A DNA stretch of 64,000 nucleotides, from the NCBI RefSeq assembly GCF_023715615.1, contig NZ_JAMBOM010000008.1:36883-100882 (forward strand), given 5' to 3'. Each line of letters begins with the position of its first letter. The stretch's first letter is position 1. Shown piece by piece: positions 51,154-60,377 of the stretch. The position numbers and the translations under genes were made by a program. The notes beneath the pieces are model-generated. The model did not search any database and was not told the origin of the DNA. It worked only from the letters and a program-made list of their open reading frames with translations. Origin of the DNA: Sporosarcina aquimarina. GTDB lineage: Bacteria; Bacillota; Bacilli; Bacillales_A; Planococcaceae.

Positions 51154-51669
51154 TTATGATGGCATTGGCGTATCCGTTGGACGTGCGTACCCTTTGTTGT
51201 AATCTGTGTCGATTGTTTTACGAATTTCTTTCAACGATTTACCTTCTTGTGCCATGGTGACAGACTTAACTGCAATTTCAACACAGACGTCACAGCGTGT
51301 TCCATGATCATCCCATACGACTGAACCGTCTTTGCGAATTTCATCCACAAAACAGTTCAAGTTGCTGCCATGATCTGCGCTATCTGCACATCCACAGTAG
51401 CACGGCATGTATTTCAAAATGTCTTCTGCGCTTCCTGCTACTTGATAAACAAGTTGAAGATCGTCTGATTTGTCATCGAGGAAAGCAGGCAGTTCTTCTG
51501 CAGACGCAGTGACTTGTTGTAAGTCACCATTCGGTAGTTGTTTTTCTTCCCCTACTGCTAATGCTGGTGTTTCTTCATGATGCTGTTCTGTAGCCGTTTT
51601 CCCACTGCATGCAGCGAGAACAATCACAAGTACAGCTAAGATCGGCATGAGACGTTTCTTCATAGACAT
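51154..51669 (-). CDS. PCYCGC-motif lipoprotein
   Basis: A 171-residue lipoprotein: signal MKKRLMPILAVLVIVLAAC with lipobox LAAC, then a domain with MPCYCGC (the PCYCGC family motif), a following conserved LNCFVDE and CDVCVEIA. Six cysteines in the mature domain suggest metal binding or disulfide chemistry outside the membrane. The family is of unknown function and common in Bacillales. AAAGGAG 5 nt before the ATG at 51669 sets the start. Confidence 0.85.
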   Translation of the reverse strand: MSMKKRLMPILAVLVIVLAACSGKTATEQHHEETPALAVGEEKQLPNGDLQQVTASAEELPAFLDDKSDDLQLVYQVAGSAEDILKYMPCYCGCADSADHGSNLNCFVDEIRKDGSVVWDDHGTRCDVCVEIAVKSVTMAQEGKSLKEIRKTIDTDYNKGYARPTDTPMPS

Positions 51670-51747
51670 GTCGACTCCTTTTCTTGAAGGTTGTCCTCTC
51701 AGCATACAGGATTATACATGGTCGTGCCGTTACAATATTGTGGCAAC

Positions 51748-53130
51748 TTACCGTCCAATCATTTTTGAAGGGACTACCCATTCATTGAACTGATCCTCAG
51801 TTAGAAGTCCTGATTTGAGTGCTGCTTCCTTCAAAGTTGTTCCTTCTTTGTGCGCCTTTTTTGCAATCTTAGCTGCATTTTCATATCCAATATGCGGATT
51901 AAGGGCAGTTACAAGCATGAGTGAGTTTTTCACTTTGTTATCGATTTCTTCAAGATTTGGTTCAATTCCAACTGCACAGTTGTCGTTGAAGCTGATCATT
52001 CCATCTGCTAACAGTTTTGCCGTTTGCAAGAAGTTGAAGATGATCACCGGTTTAAATACGTTGAGTTCGAAGTTCCCTTGGCTTGCTGCAAATCCGATTG
52101 TTGCGTCATTCCCCATGATTTGTGCAACGACCATTGTCAATGCTTCACTTTGTGTAGGGTTCACTTTACCAGGCATGATTGAACTACCCGGCTCGTTTTC
52201 AGGAATCGTAATTTCACCAATACCTGAACGCGGCCCGCTCGCAAGCCAACGGACGTCATTGGCAATCTTCATGAGATCTGCGGCTAGTGCTTTCATCGCG
52301 CCGTGTGTATAAACGACTTCGTCATAGCTTGTAAGTGCGTGGAATTTGTTTTCGGCTGACGTGAATTCAATCCCGACAGACTTCGAAATTTCTTCCGCCA
52401 CTTTATCCCCAAATCCTTTTGGTGCGTTCAGACCTGTACCAACAGCAGTACCTCCGATTGCAAGTTCTTTCATCGATTGAACGCTTTCTTTTAGCATCTT
52501 CTCTGTTTTCACAAGCATCTGATGCCAACCGCTCATCTCTTGACCAAGAGTTAGAGGTGTCGCATCCTGCAAGTGTGTCCGTCCGATTTTGATAATGTCC
52601 ATGAACGCTTCAGACTTATCGCATAGTGTTTTCTTTAACTTTTCAAGTGCAGGAAGGAGTTCACGTTCAACCGCGATTACCCCTGATACGTGAAGCGCTG
52701 TCGGGAAGGTATCATTCGAACTTTGCGACTTGTTCACGTCGTCATTCGGGTGCAAGCGCTCTTCCTCGCCCCACTCTTCAAGCAACTGATTGCCACGGTT
52801 AGCAAGTACTTCGTTCATATTCATGTTGGACTGCGTTCCACTTCCTGTTTGCCAAACGACTAGTGGGAAATGGTCGTCCCATTTACCTTCTAATACTTCA
52901 TTGGCTGCAGCTGAGATTGCTTTCATTTTCACTTCGGAAAGATTTCCGAACGAGTGACTCGCAATGGCTGCAGATTTTTTCAAGTGTGCAAAGGCCTGGA
53001 TGACGCCAGTTGGAATGCGCTCTCCGCCAATTTTAAAGTTTTGTTTACTACGCTGTGTTTGTGCACCCCATAGTTTGTCCGCTGGGACTTGAATTTCACC
53101 AAACGTATCGTGCTCAATGCGGTATTCCAT
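51748..53130 (-). CDS. fumC: Class II fumarase
   Basis: A 460-residue cytoplasmic enzyme that hydrates fumarate to malate in the TCA cycle. [20 protein letters not shown] is the fumarase/aspartase signature, [13 protein letters not shown] and [18 protein letters not shown] are the other active-site blocks. Oxygen-stable, Fe-S-free type. The ATG at 53130 has AAAGGGG 8 nt upstream; the frame is open 7 codons further. It is a single gene. Confidence 0.97.
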   Translation of the reverse strand: MEYRIEHDTFGEIQVPADKLWGAQTQRSKQNFKIGGERIPTGVIQAFAHLKKSAAIASHSFGNLSEVKMKAISAAANEVLEGKWDDHFPLVVWQTGSGTQSNMNMNEVLANRGNQLLEEWGEEERLHPNDDVNKSQSSNDTFPTALHVSGVIAVERELLPALEKLKKTLCDKSEAFMDIIKIGRTHLQDATPLTLGQEMSGWHQMLVKTEKMLKESVQSMKELAIGGTAVGTGLNAPKGFGDKVAEEISKSVGIEFTSAENKFHALTSYDEVVYTHGAMKALAADLMKIANDVRWLASGPRSGIGEITIPENEPGSSIMPGKVNPTQSEALTMVVAQIMGNDATIGFAASQGNFELNVFKPVIIFNFLQTAKLLADGMISFNDNCAVGIEPNLEEIDNKVKNSLMLVTALNPHIGYENAAKIAKKAHKEGTTLKEAALKSGLLTEDQFNEWVVPSKMIGR

Positions 53131-53225
53131 CCTGAAAACCCCTTTTCGCAAATAAATTCACTTTCTTCTTATCTATCATGCCGGAATTCAGCTGTAAAAT
53201 CAAAGATATTTGAATCAGTATAATA

Positions 53226-53255
53226 AGAAAAAGATCCGCCATAACGAGCGGATCT
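53226..53255 (-). terminator. Terminator of the MacB-type ABC operon
   Basis: AAGATCCGC and GCGGATCTT pair (53230-53238 with 53247-53255), followed by T on the minus strand. Confidence 0.85.
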
Positions 53256-53260
53256 TCCTT

Positions 53261-54583
53261 TTATAATTCACGGCGCAGCGCATCGATAACATCGATTTGG
53301 GTTGCTTTGCGTGCGGGACGCCATCCTGAAATCATCGCTACGCCAATACTGATTGCGGATGCAATGACAACAAGTTGCCATGGAATGATGGAAAACGTAA
53401 CGTTCAGTTCATTGAAATCTTCTTCTCCAAGTGCCGCTCCGACGATGAGTGGCAAAATGTAGTTTGCGAGAATACTAATTGCATAAGAAAGGAGGACTGC
53501 GATTACAGTTCCAATAATGCCAATCCATGCACTTTCCAGTAAAAATAAACGTTGAATCAATTTCGGCTTCGCTCCGAGTGCTTTCATGACACCGATTTCA
53601 CGTGTACGCTCGGTCACGGCCATCGTCATCGTATTAAAGATACCAATAGAAGAGATCAAGATCGCGATGGTTCCCACGAAGATGAGACCTGCTTTCAGTG
53701 CTAAGAAAAAGACATCGATTTGCTCCAATTCTTCTGATATGGAATAGACAGAATAGCCGTCATCTTTTAACGAAGTTGTGATCCCCTTTACATTCTGCAG
53801 TTCATCGGCGTATACATTCAAATTCGGATAGAAAAGCGAGTCTTCACTTTCTTCTGCCTGATGACTCTTGTAAATGGCCTCTAACTCTGGAATAAGCGAA
53901 GCATCTGCGTACAGTTTACCGTCTAAAATAAAGTCTTTCGCAGGAGCCTTTGCGATTCCTACAATCGTCAGTTTAATCGGCTCTTTGTAAGATTCATTCG
54001 TTTCGTAGCTTCCAATTTCATAGGCAATTTCCATACCTAGTAAATCTCCTTTATAGTGTGGCAATTCTAGTTCAGCCTGTTCTTCTTCATTCAATTTATT
54101 GCCTTGTTGCTGATTTTGAAATTTTTCTACCTCTTCTTCATTCATTAAATTTTTAGCGAAGTCATGTCCGACCACCACTTCATATTTCCCATTCGGTAAT
54201 CGTCCTTCTTCTAAAGCGAATCCGGCTTTCTTTTCCTCTTCAAAATCTGAAACGAGAAGTCCGCTTTGACCCTTATACTTATCTAGTGTGGTTTCCTGAA
54301 AGGCATTCACTTCTTGTCTCAGAACCACGGCTTTTACATGGTCCAGTTTTTTCATTTCGTTTGCTTTGTCAATAGTTAGATCAGCTGCATACACTTCTAC
54401 TTGGGTCACAAGTCGGTTATCGAGAATTTCTTTTTTCAATGTGTCTTGGATGCCGAAACCGACAGAAGCCAATATGATCAGGAAAGCCGTCCCCATCGTT
54501 GCTGCTAAAATCGTCATAAAGACCCGAAGTTTGTTCTTTTTAATGTGCTGGCTAACAAAATCGATTTGATCCTTAAATTGCAT
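53261..54583 (-). CDS. MacB/FtsX-type ABC transporter permease
   Basis: A 440-residue protein with one N-terminal helix (LRVFMTILAATMGTAFLIIL), a large extracytoplasmic domain of about 240 residues rich in K and E, and three C-terminal helices with the FtsX-family stretch MTMAVTERTREIGVMKALGA. These mechanotransmission transporters act on peptides, lipids or lipoproteins at the outer face of the membrane. The start ATG at 54583 has AGGGGG 8 nt upstream and overlaps its ATPase gene by 11 bp. Confidence 0.92.
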   Translation of the reverse strand: MQFKDQIDFVSQHIKKNKLRVFMTILAATMGTAFLIILASVGFGIQDTLKKEILDNRLVTQVEVYAADLTIDKANEMKKLDHVKAVVLRQEVNAFQETTLDKYKGQSGLLVSDFEEEKKAGFALEEGRLPNGKYEVVVGHDFAKNLMNEEEVEKFQNQQQGNKLNEEEQAELELPHYKGDLLGMEIAYEIGSYETNESYKEPIKLTIVGIAKAPAKDFILDGKLYADASLIPELEAIYKSHQAEESEDSLFYPNLNVYADELQNVKGITTSLKDDGYSVYSISEELEQIDVFFLALKAGLIFVGTIAILISSIGIFNTMTMAVTERTREIGVMKALGAKPKLIQRLFLLESAWIGIIGTVIAVLLSYAISILANYILPLIVGAALGEEDFNELNVTFSIIPWQLVVIASAISIGVAMISGWRPARKATQIDVIDALRREL

Positions 54584-55271
54584 GATGCACACCCCCTGCT
54601 TTTAAAACACCGTCATGCATTTGGTAAATCTCATCTGCGATTGACGCAACCTCATCGTCATGCGTAATAATGACGAAAGTAATCCCACGTGATTCGTTCA
54701 ATGAACGGATGAGCGCTAGGATTTCCTGTTCCGTCTCTGAGTCAAGACTGCCTGTTGGTTCATCTGCAAAAATGATTGGGGGATTTGTGATTAGGGCACG
54801 AGCGATACTGACGCGTTGTTGTTGACCGCCCGATAACTCATTTGGGTAATGGTCTTGTACTTCTTTTAAACCGACGTGTTGGATGAGTTGCTTCACGAGT
54901 TGTGTGCGTTCTGCTTTTGAGACACCTTTCAGTTTTAAAGGGAGCTCAATGTTTTCGAATGTCGTGAGACCGGGCATGAGCTGAAAGTTCTGGAAGATGA
55001 ACCCGAATTGGGCGAGTCGGAATTCTGCACTTTGGGTTTCATTGAAATCAGATGTCACTGTTCCATTAACTGTAATTTTTCCACTCTCAGGCTTTAGGAA
55101 TCCAGCCATAATATGAAGTAATGTCGACTTCCCTGATCCACTTCTTCCGACAATAGAAATGATGGAACCTTTTTGCACTTCGAAAGAAAGGTCTTTTAAG
55201 ACAGGGATCGGCCGCTCTTTTCCTTTTTTACCGATTTTGAATGAATGCTGTATATGTTCTACATGAATCAC
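54573..55271 (-). CDS. MacB-type ABC transporter ATPase
   Basis: A 232-residue ATPase: GRSGSGKST (Walker A), LSGGQQQR (signature), IIFADEPTGSLD (Walker B) and THDDEVA with the switch His. These are the marks of the LolD/MacB group. The start is GTG at 55271, 8 nt after GAGGAGG. It works with the overlapping permease; no regulator gene is adjacent. Confidence 0.93.
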   Translation of the reverse strand: MIHVEHIQHSFKIGKKGKERPIPVLKDLSFEVQKGSIISIVGRSGSGKSTLLHIMAGFLKPESGKITVNGTVTSDFNETQSAEFRLAQFGFIFQNFQLMPGLTTFENIELPLKLKGVSKAERTQLVKQLIQHVGLKEVQDHYPNELSGGQQQRVSIARALITNPPIIFADEPTGSLDSETEQEILALIRSLNESRGITFVIITHDDEVASIADEIYQMHDGVLKAGGVHHAI

Positions 55272-55490
55272 TTTGTTGTCCTCCTCTAATTTGCTGATAC
55301 TTTGAGTATGACAGCCAATTCTTTAGAAGTAGTGTATGGAAATATGAAGAGTTTCTTAAGATGAGAGAAGTTTGAGTGCTTCTCAGAATGAATTGTGGAT
55401 TCGGCTTCTTTGTCTTGATGGATGAAGGGTACTTTTATAGTGTGGATAGGGATTGGCGCGGCCGTGGGAACGCACGGTGTTGGATGAGAG

Positions 55491-55652
55491 GTTTATGAGC
55501 AGTTTTCAAGTTTTATGAGCAGTTTTTTTCGTTTATGATCATTTTCAAGGACTTATGAGCACTTCTAGAGATTTTTGATCACTTTTACAAATTTATGAGC
55601 ACATTTGCGAGTATATGAGCGTTTCTCCAGTTTTATGAGCACTTCCAAGTAT
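55491..55652. repeat. Array A3: 8 degenerate tandem 20-nt units, ATGA(G/T)C core
   Basis: The core starts at 55495, 55515, 55535, 55555, 55575 (TTGATC), 55595, 55615 and 55635, exactly 20 nt apart. It is the same family and the same strand orientation as A1 and A2, with diverged flanks. It lies between the floT terminator and the start of the MacB-type operon. The remaining part of this gap (55272-55490) shows nothing I can assign. Confidence 0.9.
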
Positions 55653-55703
55653 TTAGAAACATCCACACTTTACATACTAGATTCCTGAAAAATCCCAACA
55701 CAC

Positions 55704-55744
55704 AAAAAAAGCTATTCTCCCGAGACATCTAAGGAGAACAGCTT
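55704..55744 (-). terminator. Terminator of yuaF-floT
   Basis: AAGCTATTCTCC and GGAGAACAGCTT pair (55709-55720 with 55733-55744) with one mismatch, followed by seven T on the minus strand. Confidence 0.85.
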
Positions 55745-55772
55745 CCTTCATTCAATTAGTTCACTTTTTCCC

Positions 55773-57335
55773 TTACGCTTCGTCAGTTGCAGATTCTTCT
55801 GTAGATGCCGCTAGTGGTGAACGAGGTTTCTTGAGTTCTTCCGCTAAGTTATCGAGGCTTGGGCGCAATGTCCCTTTACCTGCGTAACTTTCTAGCATTT
55901 CTTTGATGTTTAGACCTGTTGTAGCACCTAGTGATTCCTGCATAGTAGACATGAGGTCTGTTGCATAGCCCGTGACTTTGTTGGCACCGCCACCTTCTCC
56001 GCTACCTGTATCGACCACAGTAATCTTATCGATGTTAGCAAGTGGACTTGCAACTTGTTTCGCGTATTCCGGTAGCATGCCGACGATCATATCGAGCATT
56101 GCTGCCTGACCGTAGTGTTCGAATGCTTCCGCGATTTTGCGCTTCGCTTCTGCTTCTGCGAGACCTTTCAAACGGATGATATCTGCTTCAGATTCACCTT
56201 GAGCTCGTTGGGAATCGGCACGCGCTGTACCATCGAGACGGACTTTTTCAGCGTCTGCAGCTGCACGCGCTTCAATGCGGTATTTCTCTGCATCGGCTTC
56301 AGCAAGTTGACGGGATTTATCAGCCGCTGCATTTTGCTCAATTGCGTAACGGTCCGCGTCTGCTTTTTTCTTAACTTCAGAGTCGTATTGTCGCTCACGA
56401 CGTTGAATCTCTTTTTCTTCGAGTTCAATTTGTTTCTGACGTTCGATGATGCGGATTTGCATCTCTTGCTCCATAACTTCCTGCTTGGAGCGGGCTGTTT
56501 GTAGTTCGTACGCTTGGTCTGCACGTGCACGAGCTGCGTCTTGCTCCAGACGATATTCTGCAACTTTTAATTGATTTTCCTTTTCAGCTTCTGCAATTTC
56601 AGTTGCGCGTTCGATTTCAGCTTTCTGTGCTTCTTTAGAAGCCTCTGCGTTCTTAATACGCGTTTCTTTCTCTGAAATCGCGGTAGCAATATCGGCGTCA
56701 CGTTTAACCTGTGCGATACGCGGCTTACCAAGTGAATCGAGATAACCGTTTTTATCGCGTACGTCTTTAATCGTAAATGAAACGATTACTAAGCCCATTT
56801 TCGCTAAATCTTGTGAGGCCACGCGTTGAACTTCTTGAGAGAATTTGTCTCGGTTTTTATAAATCTCTTCAACTGTCATTGATCCTAAGATGGACCGTAG
56901 GTGACCTTCCAATACTTCTTTCGCTTCGTTCTCTCGGTCTTCTTTTGACTTTCCGAGGAACTGCTCAGCAGCTGTGGCAATTTCTGAAATGGACCCGCCA
57001 ATCTTGATGATTGCCGTTCCGTCTGCCATCACTGGAACCCCTTGTTCCGTGTATACTTCAGGAGTTGTAACTTCAAGTTTGCTGGACAGCAAACTGAGTG
57101 GAGCTGCCTGTTGGAACACGGGCAGGACGAACGTACCGCCACCACGAATGATTTTCACTTTGTTTCCAGAGTCGTCAGTATGGACATTTTTCGACCCGAT
57201 ATAACTACCAGTAACTATTAAGGCCTCATCTGGACCAACTGTTCGGTACTTGGTTACGTACACAAGGATGACAGCTAACACAACAAATACGGCGACTGCA
57301 ATGGCAATCCAAATTCCAGATAATTCTATTGGCAT
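55773..57335 (-). CDS. floT: Flotillin-like membrane scaffold FloT (YuaG)
   Basis: A 520-residue flotillin. An N-terminal membrane hairpin (about residues 8-28) is followed by an SPFH/PHB domain (GPDEALIVTGSYIGSKNV and GVPVMADGTAIIKIGGSI), then a long coiled coil rich in Glu-Ala-Lys repeats (about residues 190-400) and a C-terminal oligomerisation part. It organises functional membrane microdomains together with the NfeD-type partner YuaF encoded just upstream. AAGGGGG is 7 nt before the ATG. Regulation is shared with yuaF through a SigW-like promoter. Confidence 0.95.
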   Translation of the reverse strand: MPIELSGIWIAIAVAVFVVLAVILVYVTKYRTVGPDEALIVTGSYIGSKNVHTDDSGNKVKIIRGGGTFVLPVFQQAAPLSLLSSKLEVTTPEVYTEQGVPVMADGTAIIKIGGSISEIATAAEQFLGKSKEDRENEAKEVLEGHLRSILGSMTVEEIYKNRDKFSQEVQRVASQDLAKMGLVIVSFTIKDVRDKNGYLDSLGKPRIAQVKRDADIATAISEKETRIKNAEASKEAQKAEIERATEIAEAEKENQLKVAEYRLEQDAARARADQAYELQTARSKQEVMEQEMQIRIIERQKQIELEEKEIQRRERQYDSEVKKKADADRYAIEQNAAADKSRQLAEADAEKYRIEARAAADAEKVRLDGTARADSQRAQGESEADIIRLKGLAEAEAKRKIAEAFEHYGQAAMLDMIVGMLPEYAKQVASPLANIDKITVVDTGSGEGGGANKVTGYATDLMSTMQESLGATTGLNIKEMLESYAGKGTLRPSLDNLAEELKKPRSPLAASTEESATDEA

Positions 57336-57361
57336 TTTGTTTCCCCCTTAAACTAGTAAGA

Positions 57362-57895
57362 TTATTTGAAACGGAAAGGTTCGTATTCTTTGACGATGAA
57401 TGTCCCTGAATCGACTTCGATAATAAGCACTTCTTTTCCATAGTCAATCGGAAGATTCTCATAGCCTGACGCTCGTTTCGACAATACGCCATTGACTGTT
57501 TCAATGACAATTTCACCAAAGCCATCAGCAGGTATCGGAACAATTACTTTAGCAACTTTTCCTGCAAGAGATTCGTCCGCATAGGCAATCGAAACTTCTG
57601 CCGACTTTAGTGGCAACAAAATGAAGAAGTATAGTAAAAAGTCGAGTATTGCGCCGGCAGCAAGTGCAATAATAAGAATGACTCCGCTTCCGAGTCCTGT
57701 AGCTAGTTCTAATACATATCCCCACGTTGCCGATAAGGTAATGAATGGCAAGATGACAGCTGGATCCAATAAAGGAAACAGATCACCTGCTCCATCCGTT
57801 AAATCACTGAAGAATAAGTAGAGCAATGTTGCAATCCCTGCGACAATCAATATCGGTAAGTATAATTCTTGAGTCGTCATGCCGAACAGTTCCAT
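57362..57895 (-). CDS. yuaF: NfeD-family membrane protein YuaF
   Basis: A 177-residue protein with three to four membrane helices followed by an OB-fold NfeD domain (SLAGKVAKVIVPIPADGFGE onward). NfeD proteins partner flotillins; here floT follows 26 bp downstream. I use the ATG at 57895 (MELFGMTTQEL), 8 nt after GGGGG; a GTG at 57904 is too close to that site. First gene of the operon. Confidence 0.9.
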   Translation of the reverse strand: MELFGMTTQELYLPILIVAGIATLLYLFFSDLTDGAGDLFPLLDPAVILPFITLSATWGYVLELATGLGSGVILIIALAAGAILDFLLYFFILLPLKSAEVSIAYADESLAGKVAKVIVPIPADGFGEIVIETVNGVLSKRASGYENLPIDYGKEVLIIEVDSGTFIVKEYEPFRFK

Positions 57896-57919
57896 TTCAA
57901 ACACCCCCTTTGTCTATTC

Positions 57920-57947
57920 TATACGTACGAGATTTGGAAAGGATTCA
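57920..57947 (-). promoter_or_regulatory. SigW-type promoter of yuaF-floT
   Basis: Minus strand TGAATC (57942-57947), 16 nt, CGTATA (57920-57925). This is one base from the SigW consensus TGAAAC-N16-CGTATA. In Bacillus the same operon belongs to the SigW envelope-stress regulon. Confidence 0.75.
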
Positions 57948-58073
57948 TTTGAATGAATATTTTGTGACTGAATTTTAAATTTGGTTATTTCTCTCCTCTT
58001 TTGTGAATAATTCGTGGAGTTCAATTTTTTTGTCGAAAAAACGCAAAATATGTTCGTCTTACGACACTGAATT

Positions 58074-58082
58074 TGCTATAAT
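58074..58082 (+). promoter_or_regulatory. Extended -10 promoter of the DUF47-pit operon
   Basis: TGCTATAAT is an extended -10 box with a perfect TATAAT at 58077-58082, about 50 nt before the first start codon. No good -35 box is visible, as often with extended -10 promoters. Confidence 0.65.
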
Positions 58083-58132
58083 AGATAAGTTATTAACCAA
58101 TACACTTTCCGATAATCGGATGGAGGTCAATC

Positions 58133-58753
58133 ATGTTCAGTCCAAGAAAAACCGATCCCTTTTTTGCTGCTTTGCTAACAATCGCAGAACATGTGCAAGA
58201 AGCCATGCACTATGCAAATGATTATAAAGTGACGTCCGTTGCTGACTTAAAAGAAGTTAGTATACGGTTAAAGAAATACGAAACGGATGGGGACGACCTA
58301 ATCCACGAGCTTATCTCAAAACTGAACGTATCATTCATGACACCAATCGAGCGTGAAGATATTTTACAACTCGCTATAAAGATGGATGACATTTTAGACG
58401 GAGTCGAACATTTCGCTGCTAACTTAGAAATGTTTTCATTGATTGAAATCGATGAATACGTCCAGACATTCATGGACAACATTGTGAAAAGTTCCGATGA
58501 AATCGTAAAAGCGATGAAGTTGTTAGAACGAAGAAAACTTGTTGAGATGCGTGATCATGCCGTCACTATTAAGGAATATGAACGAGTTTGTGATGAAGTG
58601 CTTCGTACATCCATTAAACAATTGTTCATACGCGAAACGGATCCAATCCGAATCATCCAGTTTAAAGATATATACGAACTCTTAGAAGATGTTGCAGATT
58701 ACTGCCAGGATGTCGCCAACACGATTGAGACGATCATCATGCGTAACGCGTAA
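58133..58753 (+). CDS. DUF47 (PhoU-like) phosphate transport accessory protein
   Basis: A 206-residue all-helical protein of the DUF47/PhoU-like family, with acidic metal-binding stretches (DGDDLIHELISKL and KMDDILDGVEHFA). It nearly always accompanies Pit transporters, and pit follows 12 bp later. It probably modulates phosphate uptake from the cytoplasmic side. GGAGG is 6 nt before the ATG. Confidence 0.92.
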   Translation: MFSPRKTDPFFAALLTIAEHVQEAMHYANDYKVTSVADLKEVSIRLKKYETDGDDLIHELISKLNVSFMTPIEREDILQLAIKMDDILDGVEHFAANLEMFSLIEIDEYVQTFMDNIVKSSDEIVKAMKLLERRKLVEMRDHAVTIKEYERVCDEVLRTSIKQLFIRETDPIRIIQFKDIYELLEDVADYCQDVANTIETIIMRNA

Positions 58754-58765
58754 GGGGGCAGACTG

Positions 58766-59764
58766 ATGGATACAGTATTGCTTCTGACAATTTTGATAGT
58801 CATTTTCGCACTTGCATTTGATTTCATCAACGGATTTCACGACACAGCGAATGCGATTGCCACTTCCGTGTCGACGCGTGCACTGAAGCCTCGTGCAGCG
58901 ATTTTACTCGCTGCGACAATGAACTTTGCGGGTGCTTTAACATTCACTGGCGTAGCAAAAACCATTTCAAAAGATATTGTGGACCCATTCACACTAGACA
59001 ACGGGTCACTCGTCATTTTAGCGGCTCTCCTGTCCGCGATTATCTGGAACTTGGTAACGTGGTATTTCGGTATTCCATCTAGTTCTTCACATGCTTTAAT
59101 CGGTTCGATTGCAGGCGCTGCGATTTCAGCGGCAGGTCTTGGAATTCTGAACTACAGTGGTTTCATAAAGATTATGGAGGCACTTCTCATTTCACCAGTC
59201 ATTGCAATTGCCGGTGGATTCATCGTCATGACGCTCCTTCGTGCTGTGCTGAAAAATCGAAATCTGTTTAAAGCGAACAAACGTATTCGGTATTTACAAA
59301 TTCTCACAGCTGCGATTCAGTCGTTTACACACGGTACAAATGATGCTCAAAAAGCGATGGGGATTATTACGATGGCCCTCATTGCTGCAAACCTTCAAAC
59401 AGGTGATGATATTCAAATGTGGGTACGGATTGCCGCTGCCACTTCCATGGGTATCGGGACATCCATCGGTGGATACAAAATCATCAAAACAGTCGGTGGT
59501 AAGATTATGAAAATCCGTCCAATTCATGGGGCTGCAGCCGATTTGAATTCTGCTGCCATCATTTTTGGAGCAACGCTTCTTCACTTGCCTGTATCGACAA
59601 CTCATGTGATCTCTTCCTCCATTATGGGAGTAGGCTCTGCTCAACGTGTAAAAGGCGTTAAATGGGGGACTGCTAAGAAGATTGTCATCACTTGGGTGAT
59701 CACGATGCCGATCTCTGCTTTAGTAGCTGCACTATTGTATCAATTGCTGAACTTGTTTTTTTAA
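58766..59764 (+). CDS. pit: Low-affinity inorganic phosphate transporter Pit
   Basis: A 332-residue transporter with about ten helices. The duplicated PiT signature is seen as DFINGFHDTANAIATSVSTR near residue 20 and again as FTHGTNDAQKAMGII in the second half. It moves metal-phosphate with H+ or Na+. AGGGGG precedes the ATG. It is the second gene of the DUF47-pit operon. No terminator hairpin is obvious after it. Confidence 0.94.
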   Translation: MDTVLLLTILIVIFALAFDFINGFHDTANAIATSVSTRALKPRAAILLAATMNFAGALTFTGVAKTISKDIVDPFTLDNGSLVILAALLSAIIWNLVTWYFGIPSSSSHALIGSIAGAAISAAGLGILNYSGFIKIMEALLISPVIAIAGGFIVMTLLRAVLKNRNLFKANKRIRYLQILTAAIQSFTHGTNDAQKAMGIITMALIAANLQTGDDIQMWVRIAAATSMGIGTSIGGYKIIKTVGGKIMKIRPIHGAAADLNSAAIIFGATLLHLPVSTTHVISSSIMGVGSAQRVKGVKWGTAKKIVITWVITMPISALVAALLYQLLNLFF

Positions 59765-59887
59765 TTTGAACATATGGGTTGCTTTGCCAACAGCCGTCTG
59801 TTATGATAAAGAAGAATTATTTTTGTTCGGCGCGATGGTTAAGTTCACTTGACCCTTTCAAGACTTGAGCAAGGATAGTAACACAAT

Positions 59888-59907
59888 GTATGCGCAAATA
59901 CGCATAC
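59888..59907 (+). promoter_or_regulatory. Hairpin directly before the cold-shock gene ribosome site
   Basis: GTATGCG, loop CAAATA, CGCATAC: a perfect 7-bp stem whose last base adjoins the GAGGAGG ribosome site. A leader of roughly 100 nt runs from a -10-like TATGAT (59812-59817) to the start. Such leaders control csp translation by temperature in other bacteria. Confidence 0.55.
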
Positions 59908-59922
59908 GAGGAGGAAACAAAC

Positions 59923-60123
59923 ATGGAACATGGTAAAGTAAAATGGTTCAACGCAGAAAAAGGTTACGGCTTCATCGAACGTGAAGATGGCGACGACGTA
60001 TTCGTACACTTCTCAGCAATCCAAGGCGAAGGCTTCAAGACTCTTGAAGAAGGCCAGGATGTAACTTTCGAAATCGAGCAAGGCCAACGCGGTCTTCAAG
60101 CTACAAACGTTGAAAAGAACTAA
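59923..60123 (+). CDS. Cold shock protein, CspA/CspB family
   Basis: A 66-residue single-domain nucleic-acid chaperone. RNP1 is KGYGFIE and RNP2 is VFVHFSAI, both intact. It melts RNA structure at low temperature or in stationary phase. The frame is open 11 codons upstream through the leader hairpin, but GAGGAGG before the ATG at 59923 and family length fix the start. Codon use is typical of a highly expressed gene. Confidence 0.96.
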   Translation: MEHGKVKWFNAEKGYGFIEREDGDDVFVHFSAIQGEGFKTLEEGQDVTFEIEQGQRGLQATNVEKN

Positions 60124-60141
60124 TTAACTTCAACCTTTCAA

Positions 60142-60172
60142 AACCGTTTCCTCCTGAGGGAACGGTTTTTTT
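60142..60172 (+). terminator. Terminator after the cold-shock gene
   Basis: AACCGTTTCC and GGGAACGGTT pair (60142-60151 with 60158-60167) with one G-T pair, followed by seven T. Confidence 0.88.
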
Positions 60173-60377
60173 ATGCTCATTTTGAATTGCTTCTTGATGC
60201 TAATTCGCTTCTTCTTTCCAATTCCTTTCTCCTTTTTCAACCCCCCACATTGTCAATTCAACTCATCTTCACTCCTCCACCCAAAGATACGAATTCTTCC
60301 AACGAAATAGTTCCATTCTTCAACTCTACCCGATATGATGAACATAACGAAACTTACATAAGAAAGAGGGACTCAAC

